Made by a program: the position numbers and the translations under genes | Source of the DNA: Streptomyces sp. A1277 | Lineage (GTDB): Bacteria; Actinomycetota; Actinomycetes; Streptomycetales; Streptomycetaceae | DNA: 64,000 bases | Direction: 5' to 3' | Assembly: GCF_004795015.1 (NCBI RefSeq) | Contig: NZ_SSBI01000037.1 | Span: 1-64,000 of the forward strand | In this document: in pieces, positions 8,605 through 17,444 of the stretch | Position numbering within the stretch: the stretch's first letter is position 1 | Layout of the letters: each line of letters starts with the position of its first letter | Notes under the pieces: model-generated | Told to the model about the DNA's origin: nothing | What the model saw: only the letters and a program-made list of their open reading frames with translations | The model's database searches: none

Positions 8605-10035
8605 TCAGACGACATCCTCGAAGAGCCGCCGCCCCGGCTGGTGCCAGTACTTCAGCCCGGGAAGCCGGTTGGCCGGTTCGGGGCCCCAGGAGCCGGGAGC
8701 GTACGGCAGGGGCGGCTCTGACCGGTCGAGGACGGCTCCGACGATCCGCCAGCACTCCAGGATCGTCGGGTAGAAGGCGAAGGTCTCCGGGTCGCCCATG
8801 ACGGCGCCGCGCAGGATGTTCTCGTAGGGCAGGTCCTGCCGCCCGAGGACCGTCGCGAAATCGACGCCGATGGGTACGGTCACCGGCTGTTCGCCGCCGC
8901 CACCGGGTTTGCGCAACATCAGGTCCGCCCGGATGCCGGTGTCGCCGTCGATGCGGAACCGGATGAGGTTGGGCGGGGTCTCGGCGGCGTCGCTGCCGAA
9001 GAGCTCCAGCGGCGGGGTGCGGAGCTGGACGATCACCTCGGTGGCGGTCACGGGCAGCGCCTTGCCGCTGCGCAGGTAGAAGGGGACGCCGGCCCAGCGC
9101 CAGTTGTCGATGAACAGGCGGGTGGCGAAGTACGTCTCGGTGGTGGAGCCGGGCGCGACACCCTCGACCCCGAGGTACCCGTCGTACTGGCCGCGCACGG
9201 TGGCGTCGGGGTCCAGGGTGCGGACGGCGCGCAGCACCCGCCACTTCTCCAGGCCCTGGGCGCGCGCGTTGGAGACGTTGGGCGGGTCCATGGCCAGGAA
9301 GGCGAGCACCTGGAGCAGGTGGTTCTGGACGACGTCGCGCAGGCAGCCCACGGCGTCGTAGAAGGACCCCCGGTCGGCGACGTCGAAGTCCTCGGCGAGG
9401 GTGATCTGTACGTTGTCGACGTACGAGCGGTGCCAGATCGGGGCGAGGAGGGTGTTGGCGAAGCGGGCGACCATCAGGCTCTCCACCGCGGTGTTGCCCA
9501 GGAAGTGGTCCACCCGCATCAGGTGGTGGTCGTCGAAGCAGGCGCTCAGCTCCTTCTGGAGTTCGCGCGCGGACTCCTCGTCGTGTCCGAAGGGCTTCTC
9601 GACGACCAGGCGGGAGTCGCGGTTCAGGCCCGCTTCGGCCAGGGCGCGGGCGACGGTGGTGAACAGGATCGGCGGGATCGCCAGGTAGTGGGTGACGAAG
9701 CCGTGTCCGGCGACGGCCTCGCGCAGCCGGGCGAAGGTGCCGGGGTCGGTGAAGTCACCGGTGACGATGGAGAGGTTCGCCGCGAGGCGGTCGAAGACCT
9801 GCTGGTCGAAGCCGGGGACGGCGGCGGCGATCGCCTCCCGGGCGTGTCCGCGCAGCGCGTCGTCGTTCCAGTCGCCGCCGGCCACGCCGATGACGGGCAC
9901 GGTGAGCCGGCCGTCCTCGGCGAGCCGGTACAGGGCGGGCATCAGCATCTTCTTGGCGAGGTCGCCGGTGATGCCGAAGAGTACGAGGGCGTCGGCGCGT
10001 TCGAGGTCGTCGGGGCCGGGGAGGGTGTTGCTCAT
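8605..10035 (-). CDS. zwf: Glucose-6-phosphate 1-dehydrogenase
   Basis: Catalyses the NADP-dependent oxidation of glucose 6-phosphate, the first step of the oxidative pentose phosphate pathway, in the cytoplasm. The 476-residue protein has the Rossmann motif LFGITGDLAKKMLMPALY (about 21-38), the phosphate-binding stretch VVEKPFGHD (about 145-153) and the catalytic region RVDHFLGNTAVE (about 178-189). The last is a variant of the usual RIDHYLGKE, with Asn replacing Lys. Its ATG overlaps the stop codon of the upstream sugar transporter as ATGA, so uptake and first oxidation are coupled. It is more divergent than the zwf of the tkt-tal cluster and is probably a second isozyme. Confidence 0.88.
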   Translation of the reverse strand: MSNTLPGPDDLERADALVLFGITGDLAKKMLMPALYRLAEDGRLTVPVIGVAGGDWNDDALRGHAREAIAAAVPGFDQQVFDRLAANLSIVTGDFTDPGTFARLREAVAGHGFVTHYLAIPPILFTTVARALAEAGLNRDSRLVVEKPFGHDEESARELQKELSACFDDHHLMRVDHFLGNTAVESLMVARFANTLLAPIWHRSYVDNVQITLAEDFDVADRGSFYDAVGCLRDVVQNHLLQVLAFLAMDPPNVSNARAQGLEKWRVLRAVRTLDPDATVRGQYDGYLGVEGVAPGSTTETYFATRLFIDNWRWAGVPFYLRSGKALPVTATEVIVQLRTPPLELFGSDAAETPPNLIRFRIDGDTGIRADLMLRKPGGGGEQPVTVPIGVDFATVLGRQDLPYENILRGAVMGDPETFAFYPTILECWRIVGAVLDRSEPPLPYAPGSWGPEPANRLPGLKYWHQPGRRLFEDVV

Positions 10036-11513
10036 CGCGGGCGTCCTTTCTGCGGGGAGGGACCCTGCCGGGAGTCGTCCGGGCGGTCCGGGGTGTGCTT
10101 GAAGCGGGTGTCGAGGGCCTCCTGGATCTGGTCGGCGTCCCGGCCCCGCGTCTCGGGCAGGTAGCGGCTGACGAAGAGGAACGCGAGCAGGCAGATCCCC
10201 GCGAAGATCCAGAAGGTCTCGCCCTGGCCGATGAGGCCGGCGAGGGGGAGGAAGGCGAGGCTCACGAGGAAGTTGGACACCCAGTTGACGGCGGTGGACA
10301 GGCTTGACCCCTCGGCCCGGACGTACGGCGGGAAGATCTCGCCGATCAGCGTCCAGAAGACGGGTCCGAGGCCACCGGCGAAGGCGGCGATGTAGATCAC
10401 CATGAACGTCAGGGTCAGCACCGATCCCATGTCCACGACGAAGGCGAGGCCCAGCATGAAGATGGACACCGCCATCAGACCGAGCGAGACCAGGACCATG
10501 GGGCGCCGCCCCGCCCGGTCCACCAGCTTGAGCGCCACCAGGGTCATGACCAGGTTGATCAGGCCGATGAACACCGAGTAGAAGATGGAGTTCGATGCGT
10601 TGAGGCCGGTCTGCTGGATGATGGTCGGCGCGTAGTAGATGATCGTGTTGATACCGGCGAACTGCTGGACGGCCGCCAGGGCGAGGCCGACGATCAGCGC
10701 GGGCCGCACGTCGGGGGCGAACAGCCGCCGGGTGCCCCCGTCTCCCTCGGCCTCCTTCCGCCGCTCCTTCTCGCGCTCCGCGTCCATGCGCTCCCGGGCC
10801 CGCCGGATCAGCTCGTCCGCCGTCTCCTCATCGGTCAGCGCGGCGATCCCCTTGCGCGCCACGTCCGCCCGGCCGTGGGTGATGAGCCACTGGGGCGACT
10901 CGGGCAGCAGCCACAGGGTGGCCGCGATCATGAGGAGGGCGGGGACCACACCCACCGCGAACATCGCCCGCCACCTCTCGCTGCTCGCGAAGGCGAGGTT
11001 GACGAGGTACGCCACGAGGATGCCGACCGTGATCATGAGCTGGTTCATCGTGAGCAGCCGGCCCCGGACGCGGGTCGGAGAGATCTCCGAGAGGTAGACC
11101 GGCACCGTCGCGGACGCGGCGCCGACGGAGAGGCCGAGGACGACCCGGCCGGCCATGAGCATCGGGTAGCCGTTGGCCAGGGAGGCGATCACCGTACCGA
11201 CGACGAACACCAGGCCGATGAGGCCCAGGGCCTTGCGCCGGCCGACCCGGTCGGAGAAACCGCCCGCCGAGGTGGCACCGATGACGGCTCCGATGAGCAG
11301 GACGCTGACCACGCTGCCCTGCTCGAAGGAGTTGAGGTGGAAGTCGTTCTTGAGGTACAGCAGCGCACCGGAGACGACACCCGTGTCAAAACCGAACAGG
11401 AACCCGCCCAGGGCGATCGCGGCCGCCCAGAGAGTGATCTTCCGGGTCCCCTCCGGGCCGACCTGCGTCAGCGGACTGTGGGTGCCGGGCTCTCTGGAGA
11501 ATCCCTGAACCAT
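10032..11513 (-). CDS. MFS sugar/proton symporter (sugar porter family)
   Basis: A 493-residue, 12-helix transporter of the sugar porter family (XylE/GalP/IolT-like). It carries GFDTGVVSGALLYL in helix 1, the loop 2-3 motif DRVGRRKAL, PESPQWL before the central loop, a charged central loop, and PETRGRD at the end of helix 12, all diagnostic of the family. The ATG at 11513 (MVQGFSREPG) was preferred; an ATG at 11549 is in frame but gives an unusual His-rich tail. It is translationally coupled to zwf, which suggests that the imported hexose enters the pentose phosphate route. The sugar cannot be told from the sequence. Confidence 0.88.
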   Translation of the reverse strand: MVQGFSREPGTHSPLTQVGPEGTRKITLWAAAIALGGFLFGFDTGVVSGALLYLKNDFHLNSFEQGSVVSVLLIGAVIGATSAGGFSDRVGRRKALGLIGLVFVVGTVIASLANGYPMLMAGRVVLGLSVGAASATVPVYLSEISPTRVRGRLLTMNQLMITVGILVAYLVNLAFASSERWRAMFAVGVVPALLMIAATLWLLPESPQWLITHGRADVARKGIAALTDEETADELIRRARERMDAEREKERRKEAEGDGGTRRLFAPDVRPALIVGLALAAVQQFAGINTIIYYAPTIIQQTGLNASNSIFYSVFIGLINLVMTLVALKLVDRAGRRPMVLVSLGLMAVSIFMLGLAFVVDMGSVLTLTFMVIYIAAFAGGLGPVFWTLIGEIFPPYVRAEGSSLSTAVNWVSNFLVSLAFLPLAGLIGQGETFWIFAGICLLAFLFVSRYLPETRGRDADQIQEALDTRFKHTPDRPDDSRQGPSPQKGRPR

Positions 11514-11897
11514 GTGATGCCCTCGTCTCTCGATGGCCGATGCGGCCATCGTCGCCGCCCGGGGACGGCACCGACATCTACGAGGGCAACCGGGTGAAAG
11601 CGGGGCATCGGCGCGAGGGCGATGCGGAGATGGAGGGATACCGAGGGGTGCCGAGAGAGATACAGAGGGCGCGCGACGGCGTACGCGGCCCTCGAACCAC
11701 TTGCCGCACCTTCGGGACGAGACATCACCGGCAGCGGCAGGGCAGGTGCGTCCTGTCCGGGCGCCGGCACGCCGGACCGGCCCGGATCACCACGGGGCCG
11801 GCGACACCCTGGACGCGGCCGGCAACTGAGGAGACGCCTTCGGCCGAGGGGCCCGCACTTGGCAGGCCCCTCGCCCCGCAGGGGATCGGGACGGCCG
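11514..11897. other. Intergenic region upstream of the sugar porter
   Basis: No convincing gene is seen in these 384 bp. The right end holds a hairpin (11846-11853 pairing with 11865-11872) just after the heme oxygenase stop, which fits a terminator for that gene. The rest should contain the sugar porter promoter, but no clear -10/-35 pair or operator could be picked out. Confidence 0.5.
11846..11872 (-). terminator. Hairpin after heme oxygenase
   Basis: GAGGGGCC at 11846-11853 pairs perfectly with GGCCCCTC at 11865-11872 around an 11-nt loop, 25 bp after the hmuO stop codon on the minus strand. Confidence 0.5.
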
Positions 11898-12560
11898 TCA
11901 GGCGGCCCGGAACTCCTCGCCCAGCTCCCGGAAGACGGCCGTGTTCAGCGCGAAGGCGCGCTTGCACTCGTCCACGATCCGCCGCTTCTCCAGGTCGTCG
12001 GCGTTCACCGCGTCCAGCAACTCCCGGTAACCCCGCTTGAAGGAGGCGGGGTTGGAGATCTCCTCGAAGACGTAGAACCGCACCCCGTCGCCCTTGCGCG
12101 CGAAGCCCCAGGTCTTCTCGGCCTTGTCCCGGATGATCTGACCGCCCGACAGGTCGCCCAGGTACCGCGTGTAGTGGTGCGCGATGTACCCGGCGGGCCA
12201 GGTGCGGGCGCACTCGGCGACCCGCCCGGCGTACGCGGCGGTGGCCGGAAGCGGCTCCAGGCCCTCGCGCCAGTCGGCACCCCGCAGATGGGCGAGGTCG
12301 CGCTCCAGCTCGGCGGAGCGCATCAGCTCGGGCTGTATGAACGGCCCCGCGACCGGGTCGGCGGCCAGCGCCTGCGCGCCCTCCTCCAGGGCGCGGTACA
12401 CGAACCACAGCTGCTCGGTGTACCGCGTGTACGCGTCCACCCCGAGGCGCCCGCCGAGCAGATCGCTCATGAAGGTCGAGGTCTCCGCCTCGGTGTGCTG
12501 CTCGTGCGACGCGGTGCGGATCAGCGTCGAGAAGGACGTGGCGGTGGCGGTTGCGTCCAA
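11898..12560 (-). CDS. hmuO: Heme oxygenase (biliverdin-producing)
   Basis: Opens the heme ring to biliverdin, CO and free iron, completing the heme-iron route begun by HtaA and HmuTUV. The TTG at 12560 is chosen because GGAGG lies six bases before it and it gives the usual 220 residues; an upstream ATG at 12626 would add an atypical tail. His22 in SHEQHTEAE aligns with the axial heme ligand (His20) of corynebacterial HmuO. STFMSDLLGGRLG follows, and the distal helix has the flexible glycine motif YLGDLSGGQ. An iron box lies about 105 bp upstream at 12665-12682, so the gene should respond to iron starvation like the transporter genes. Confidence 0.93.
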   Translation of the reverse strand: MDATATATSFSTLIRTASHEQHTEAETSTFMSDLLGGRLGVDAYTRYTEQLWFVYRALEEGAQALAADPVAGPFIQPELMRSAELERDLAHLRGADWREGLEPLPATAAYAGRVAECARTWPAGYIAHHYTRYLGDLSGGQIIRDKAEKTWGFARKGDGVRFYVFEEISNPASFKRGYRELLDAVNADDLEKRRIVDECKRAFALNTAVFRELGEEFRAA

Positions 12561-12664
12561 GGCGGGCCTCCGGGGCCGAGGGGGACGGGAAGTCCAGAAA
12601 GAGACGGAGATATCGGCCCGCCGCAACTGTCCGCCGCAGCGCCTGCCGATGGCTCGATCTTCCT

Positions 12665-12682
12665 ACTTAGGCATACCTAAGT
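12665..12682. promoter_or_regulatory. Iron box upstream of heme oxygenase
   Basis: ACTTAGG and CCTAAGT form a perfect inverted repeat around CATA. The core TTAGGCATACCTAA matches the inner 14 bases of the IdeR/DmdR consensus (TTAGGCTAACCTAA) at 12 positions. Confidence 0.75.
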
Positions 12683-12729
12683 CAACTCCTTGCCGACGAC
12701 TTGTCGGTAACTACGGCACGGGTGTGGTG

Positions 12730-12806
12730 CCGACGCGGCGCCGGGGGAGTGTGCCGGGGGCGCGCGTCGGGGGCGTGCGTCGGGGGCGTGCGTCGGGGTG
12801 GCGCGT
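12730..12806. repeat. 13-bp GC-rich tandem repeat after the TetR gene
   Basis: Near-identical units of GCGTCGGGGGCGT run in tandem through about 12766-12806, with looser copies before. They sit between the heme oxygenase promoter and the TetR stop codon. No function is evident; such slippage-prone repeats recur in this window. Confidence 0.6.
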
Positions 12807-13525
12807 CAGGCGCCCTCTTCGGGCGCGCCCGAGATGCGGTCGAGCAGTTCCGCGAGCAGCGCGCGCTCACCCGTGGTCAGCGCGCCGGTCCGGGGGAGCA
12901 GGGCGTGCAGGGCGACCGCCGCCGCCGCGGGGCCGGGGGGAGGGGTGGCCGGGGCCTCGGTGGTGATCGCGGCGATCACCGCTTCCCGCGCCAGATGGGA
13001 CACGCTCATGTCCCGGTGGTCCTCGGGGGTGGCGATGAGGGAGAGGGTGGTGCCGCCGCCCACGGCGTGCACCAGGTGGGTGGCGCGCGTCTCGTCGATG
13101 CGCAGGCGTCCGGCCTCGGCGATCCGGTGGATGTGGGTGGCGAGGACCTCCAGTGCGGCGATGGCCGCGGGGGAGGGGGTGCCGGGGCTGGGCTGGGCGT
13201 ACATCAGGGTGTACAGGGCCGGGTTGGCCAGGCCGAACTCCGTGTTGAAGTTCCAGCCGGTGCGCAGGTCCTCGACCGGGTCGCCCGTGAGCTCCAGGGA
13301 TGCCTTCTCGCCGAGGTGGCTCGCGAAGCCGTGTGCGGCCACGGCGTCGAGCAGGCCCTGCTTGTCGCCGAACAGCCGGTAGATCGTGGGCGCCTGGACG
13401 CCGGCCGCGGCGCTGACCGCCCGAGTCGACACCGCCTCGCGCCCCTCTTCGGCGAGCAGTCGGGTGGCGGCGGCGATGATCCGTTCGCGGTTGTTCCCGG
13501 TGGGGGCGGGGCGGTCGGTCTCCAT
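12806..13525 (-). CDS. TetR/AcrR family transcriptional regulator
   Basis: A 239-residue repressor with an N-terminal TetR helix-turn-helix: RERIIAAATRLLAEEG, STRAVSAAAGVQAPTIYRLFGDKQGLLDAV (about 13-60). The rest is a helical ligand-binding domain with no recognisable ligand signature. It is divergent from the NmrA-like oxidoreductase at 13666, with 140 bp between them containing repeated AT-richer elements, so it very likely controls that gene and itself. Confidence 0.9.
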   Translation of the reverse strand: METDRPAPTGNNRERIIAAATRLLAEEGREAVSTRAVSAAAGVQAPTIYRLFGDKQGLLDAVAAHGFASHLGEKASLELTGDPVEDLRTGWNFNTEFGLANPALYTLMYAQPSPGTPSPAAIAALEVLATHIHRIAEAGRLRIDETRATHLVHAVGGGTTLSLIATPEDHRDMSVSHLAREAVIAAITTEAPATPPPGPAAAAVALHALLPRTGALTTGERALLAELLDRISGAPEEGA

Positions 13526-13534
13526 GGTTTCCCA

Positions 13535-13595
13535 TGATAACGGAATGATGTTAGCGGTTTGCGATATCAGCGTTAGCGTGCAATTGTTATCAGCG
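13535..13595. promoter_or_regulatory. Candidate operator between tetR and the NmrA-like gene
   Basis: This AT-richer patch holds ATAAC-N8-GTTAG as an imperfect inverted repeat, two copies of GTTAGCG, and two copies of ATCAGCG, one inside TTATCAGCG. The clustering between divergent start codons suggests TetR-family operator half-sites. Exact boundaries are uncertain. Confidence 0.5.
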
Positions 13596-13665
13596 GAAAC
13601 GGTGTGCGGCCGGTGACCGGCCGACGCGCCACACGCTTGTCCGCAGCCATGCCCCGGAGGCTTCC

Positions 13666-14553
13666 GTGATCGTCCTCACCGCACCCACCGGCCGGATCGG
13701 CCACCAGGTCCTCGACGCACTGCTCGACGACGGCCGGCACGTACGGGTGATCGCCCGCGACCCCGCCCGGCTCACCCCGCGAGCGCGGCAGGGCGCCGAG
13801 ATCGTCCAGGGCTCGCACAGCGACCCCCAGGTCCTCGCGGAGGCGTTCAAGGGCGCCGACAGCGTCCTGTGGCTGGTCCCGCCGAACCCCGTCGCCGGCG
13901 ACGTCCGGGAGCACTACCTCGGCTTCACCCGCCCGGCCTGCGAGGCCGTCCGGGCCCAGGGCGTCCGCCGTGTCGTCGGCGTCAGCAGCCTCGGCCGCGC
14001 CTACGGCCCGGGCGCCGGGCAGTTGTCGGCCGCGTTCGCGATGGACGAGATGATCGAGAGCACCGGGGCCGGCTACCGGGCCCTGGCCATGCCGTTCTTC
14101 ATGGAGAACCTGCTCCACCAGGCCGAAGCGCTCACGACGCAGGGCGTGCTCTCCCTGCCGGTGGCCGCCGACCGCCCCCTGCCGCTCGTCGCCACGCGCG
14201 ACATCGCCGCGACCGCAGCCCGCCTCCTGGCCGACGACTCCTGGTCCGGGCAGGCCACCGTCCCGGTGGTCGGCCCTGACTCCCTGTCCCCCGAGGACAT
14301 GGCCCGGGTCCTGTCGGAGGTCCTGGGGCGCCCGGTCCGCTTCGAGCAGCTCGACCGCGCGGCGTACAAGGCGGCGATGGTGCGGTACGGGATGAGCGAG
14401 GCGTGGGCGCAGGGCCTCTTCGACATGGCGGACGCCCAGGACAACGGCGTCTACGACGGCGAATGGCGGGCCCTGACCACCCCGGCCCCCACCGGCTTCC
14501 GCCAGTGGTGCCGGGAGGTGCTGATACCCGCGGCGGGTGCTACGGCAGCGTGA
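13666..14553 (+). CDS. NmrA-like NAD(P)-binding oxidoreductase
   Basis: A 295-residue atypical short-chain dehydrogenase of the NmrA/quinone-oxidoreductase type. The GTG start lies six bases after CCGGAGG. The N-terminal motif TAPTGRIGHQVLDALL (about 5-20) is the Rossmann NAD(P)-binding glycine motif; VIARDP (about 28-33) and GVSSLGRAYGP (about 106-116) fit this class. The catalytic Tyr-x-x-x-Lys of classical dehydrogenases is not obvious. The divergent TetR gene probably regulates it in response to a small molecule. Substrate unknown. Confidence 0.85.
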   Translation: MIVLTAPTGRIGHQVLDALLDDGRHVRVIARDPARLTPRARQGAEIVQGSHSDPQVLAEAFKGADSVLWLVPPNPVAGDVREHYLGFTRPACEAVRAQGVRRVVGVSSLGRAYGPGAGQLSAAFAMDEMIESTGAGYRALAMPFFMENLLHQAEALTTQGVLSLPVAADRPLPLVATRDIAATAARLLADDSWSGQATVPVVGPDSLSPEDMARVLSEVLGRPVRFEQLDRAAYKAAMVRYGMSEAWAQGLFDMADAQDNGVYDGEWRALTTPAPTGFRQWCREVLIPAAGATAA

Positions 14554-15397
14554 GGATGTCCGCTCCGGTCTCGGTCACCACGAGCGTGTGCTCGAACTGG
14601 GCGGTGCGCTTGCGGTCCTTGGTCACCACGGTCCAGCCGTCGTCCCACATGTCGTAGTCGTGGCTGCCGAGCGTCAGCATGGGTTCGATGGTGAACGTCA
14701 TGCCGGGCTTCATCACGGTGGTGGCGTGCGGGCTGTCGTAGTGCGGCACGATCAGCCCGGAGTGGAACGAGGTGTTGATCCCGTGCCCGGTGAAGTCCCG
14801 TACGACGCCGTACCCGAAGCGCTTCGCGTACGACTCGATGACCCGCCCGATCACATTGATCTGCCGGCCCGGCCGCACCGCCTTGATCGCCCGGTTCAGG
14901 GACTCCTCGGTGCGCTCGACGAGCAGCCGGGACTCGTCGTCGACGTCGCCGCAGAGGTAGGTCGCGTTGTTGTCGCCGTGCACGCCGTTGATGTACGCGG
15001 TCACGTCGAGGTTCACGATGTCGCCGTCGCGCAGCACCGTGGAGTCCGGGATGCCGTGGCAGATCACCTCGTTGAGGGAGGTGCACAGCGACTTGGGGAA
15101 GCCCCGGTAGCCCAGCGTCGACGGGTAGGCGCCGTGGTCGCACATGAACTCGTGGGCGACGCGGTCGAGTTCGTCCGTGGTGACGCCCGGGGCGATGTGC
15201 TTGGCGGCCTCGGCCATCGCCTGCGCGGCGATCCGTCCCGCGATACGCATGCGCTCGACGGTGTCGGCGTCCTGGACCTCCGGGCCGGTGTACGGCGTCG
15301 GGGCGGGCTTGCCCACATACTCGGGGCGCCGGATGTTTCCGGGCACGGAACGGACGGGAGTGAGCTCCCCTGGTACAAGCAGCGACTGGCCAGACAT
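14540..15397 (-). CDS. map: Methionine aminopeptidase, type I
   Basis: Removes the N-terminal methionine from new proteins. The ATG at 15397 (MSGQSLLVPG) gives 285 residues with the extended N-terminal region seen in actinobacterial MetAPs. The pita-bread fold signatures are visible: HGIPD, the metal ligands in NLDVTAYINGVHGDNNATY, RDFTGHGINTSFH, and FTIEPML with the final glutamate in QFEHTLVVTE. An in-frame ATG further upstream (15487) would overlap the divergent small gene and is rejected. The 3' end overlaps the NmrA-like gene tail by 14 bp, convergently. Confidence 0.95.
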   Translation of the reverse strand: MSGQSLLVPGELTPVRSVPGNIRRPEYVGKPAPTPYTGPEVQDADTVERMRIAGRIAAQAMAEAAKHIAPGVTTDELDRVAHEFMCDHGAYPSTLGYRGFPKSLCTSLNEVICHGIPDSTVLRDGDIVNLDVTAYINGVHGDNNATYLCGDVDDESRLLVERTEESLNRAIKAVRPGRQINVIGRVIESYAKRFGYGVVRDFTGHGINTSFHSGLIVPHYDSPHATTVMKPGMTFTIEPMLTLGSHDYDMWDDGWTVVTKDRKRTAQFEHTLVVTETGADILTLP

Positions 15398-15455
15398 GCC
15401 AGCGAGTCTAACCAGCGTGTCCGGGGCACCATGGCACAGAGGAAAGGAACCGACG

Positions 15456-15698
15456 ATGGCCCTGTTCAAGAAGCGCACGGTCGGCAAGCCGGGCGAGTGG
15501 TTCTACTGCCTGGAGCACAAGAAGGTCGAGGAGGGCCCCGAGTGCCCGGCCAAGGACCGCTTCGGCCCGTACGCCACCCGCCAGGAGGCGCAGCACGCGA
15601 TGGAGACGGCCCGGGAGCGGAATCTGGAGTGGGAGACGGACCCCAAGTGGCACGACCGCCAGGGCCAGGGCCAGGGCCAGGACGAGGACGACGCCTGA
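15456..15698 (+). CDS. Small conserved hypothetical protein
   Basis: An 80-residue basic-then-acidic protein of unknown function, preceded by GGAAAGGAA. It starts MALFKKRTVGKPGEWFYCLEHKKVEEGPECPAKDR and contains two cysteines spaced widely enough that a zinc knuckle is uncertain. The C-terminus is a Gln/Gly run (GQGQGQ) and acidic DEDD. It is divergent from map with 58 bp between. Similar small proteins beside map occur in other Streptomyces, so it is probably real. Confidence 0.75.
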   Translation: MALFKKRTVGKPGEWFYCLEHKKVEEGPECPAKDRFGPYATRQEAQHAMETARERNLEWETDPKWHDRQGQGQGQDEDDA

Positions 15699-15740
15699 GC
15701 CGGCCGGTCGGGCGCCCGGGGCCGCGTGAGCCCGGGCCAC

Positions 15741-15865
15741 GCTGAGCCGGAGCCGGTCCCGTGAGTCCGAGCCGCGCTGAGCCGGAGCCGGTCCCGTGAG
15801 CCCGGGAGGGGCTGAGCCGGTCCCGTGAGCCCGGCGGGCTGAGCCGGTCCCGTGAGCCTGGTCGG
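15741..15865. repeat. Four-copy intergenic direct repeat
   Basis: The core GCTGAGCCGG...GTCCCGTGAG occurs four times (starting about 15741, 15776, 15811 and 15838), the first two with an added AGCCGG. The array lies between convergent genes and ends just before the MFS stop codon. Confidence 0.7.
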
Positions 15866-15881
15866 GCTCGCAGGCCCCGGC

Positions 15882-17213
15882 TCAGCCCGCCGGCGCCACG
15901 TCCAGGCCGTCCGCGCCCTGCGTGCCCTCCGCCTGCCGCGCGCGCCTGCGCAGCAGCGCGTCCTCGTCCGTCGCCGAGTCGTACGTCAGGAGCTTGGGGA
16001 GCGCCGCCGCCAGTAGCGCCACGGAGGCGACGCAGGCCACGCCGCCGGTCCAGATCGCGGGCCTGGTCCCGGTCCACCCCGCCATGCCGCCGGCCCGGAC
16101 CTGGCCGAGCTGCGGCCCGACGCTGTACGAGAGCACCTCGATGCCGGCCAGGCGGCCCCGCAGCTCCTCCGGGATCGTCTGGTTCCAGATGGTGGAGCGG
16201 CCGAGCCCGCTGAGCATGTCGCCCGCCCCGGCGAACCCGAGGCAGACCAGCACCAGCCACACGTTGCCGAACCAGCCGGCCGCCGCGATGGCCATGCCCC
16301 AGACGACGGCACCGAACACGACGAACAGCCCGTGCCTGCGCACCCGTGAGGTCCAGCCGCTGGTCAGGCCCAGGACGAGGGAGCCGACCGAGCCCGCCGC
16401 GTACATCAGGCCGAGCGCCCAGTCGGCGTCCAGCTCGTCGGCGAGGAACGGGAAGATCGTGTTGGGGAACGCGAAGAACATCGCGGCCATGTCGATGGCG
16501 TAGGTCCCGAGCAGCACCGGCCGGCTCCAGGCGTAGCGCGCCCCCTCCACGATGCCGCGCAGCGACGGCTTCTGCCCCTTCTCGGCGGGCGGTGCGGGGG
16601 CGAGCCTGCGGCACATCAGCACCGAGACGGCGAAGGTGACCACGGTGACCGAGTACGCGGTGGCGTGCCCGGCGTAGGCCACCACCAGACCCGCCAGCGC
16701 CGGGCCCATGATCGCCCCGGCCTGCCAGCGCAGGGCGTTCAGGGCGGCGGCCGCGGGCAGCTGCTCGTGCGGCACGATGCGGGCCATCAGCGAGTCCAGC
16801 GCGGGCCGCTGGAGCCCGGCGAGCGCGGAGACACCGCCCGCCACCACGTAGAGCGGCCACAGCAGCGGGTCGGGGAGGGACGCGTTCACCAGGAGGACGA
16901 GCGCGAGGATCCCGAGCCCGGCCTCGGTGGCCAGGATGATCTTCCGCCGGTCGGCGGCATCGGCGAGCGCGCCGCCGTACAGGCCGCATATGACCAGCGG
17001 CACCAGCTCGACCGCGCCCATCGCGCCGACTGCGAGGGGAGAGCCGGTGAGGTCCTTGATCTGGAGGGGCAGCGCGATCAGCGCCATGAAACTGCCGAAG
17101 TAGGTGACGATCCCCTGCACCCACAACAGCCGGAAGTCGGCCGATGACCGCCACGGCGAGAGATCGGGAAGAAGCGCGGCAAGCCTGGCGGCGAGGGAGG
17201 AGCGAGAGGTCAC
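15882..17213 (-). CDS. MFS exporter, EntS-like family
   Basis: A 443-residue transporter with about 12 membrane segments. The start (SADFRLLWVQGIVTYFGSFM) and loop motif GALADAADRRKIIL match the EntS/MFS_3 branch used for siderophore or drug export. ALNALRWQAGAIMGPALAGLV is typical of helix 5 in this branch. The GTG at 17213 has no clear ribosome site. No biosynthetic cluster adjoins it, so the exported compound is unknown; siderophore export would suit the iron genes nearby but is only a possibility. Confidence 0.85.
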   Translation of the reverse strand: MTSRSSLAARLAALLPDLSPWRSSADFRLLWVQGIVTYFGSFMALIALPLQIKDLTGSPLAVGAMGAVELVPLVICGLYGGALADAADRRKIILATEAGLGILALVLLVNASLPDPLLWPLYVVAGGVSALAGLQRPALDSLMARIVPHEQLPAAAALNALRWQAGAIMGPALAGLVVAYAGHATAYSVTVVTFAVSVLMCRRLAPAPPAEKGQKPSLRGIVEGARYAWSRPVLLGTYAIDMAAMFFAFPNTIFPFLADELDADWALGLMYAAGSVGSLVLGLTSGWTSRVRRHGLFVVFGAVVWGMAIAAAGWFGNVWLVLVCLGFAGAGDMLSGLGRSTIWNQTIPEELRGRLAGIEVLSYSVGPQLGQVRAGGMAGWTGTRPAIWTGGVACVASVALLAAALPKLLTYDSATDEDALLRRRARQAEGTQGADGLDVAPAG

Positions 17214-17340
17214 GAGGAGACATGGTCTGTCGGGATACGTGCCCGATGCAAACGGTATTCGGGGGTGGGCGGGGGCGGTCCCGGACGCCGGGCTCCCGGG
17301 TGGGCGGGGGCGGACACCCGGGGAGCCCGGGGAGCCCGGC

Positions 17341-17444
17341 GTGTCCGGCGTGTCCGGCGTGTCCGGCGTGTCCGGCGCGGCGCCGGGCTATTAGGGCAGC
17401 CCCCCGCACCTCACCTCACCTCACCTCACTTCACCTCACTTCAC
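17341..17444. repeat. Two short tandem arrays
   Basis: Four exact copies of GTGTCCGGC (9 bp) run from 17341 to 17376. A second array of CCTCA/CTTCA pentamers runs from about 17409 to 17444 and ends at the stop codon of the next gene. Together they occupy most of the gap between the MFS and SIS-like genes. Confidence 0.75.

Noticed and set aside
15399..15487. Longer methionine aminopeptidase N-terminus
   Set aside because: It would overlap the ribosome site and start of the divergent small gene; the usual length is 285 residues.
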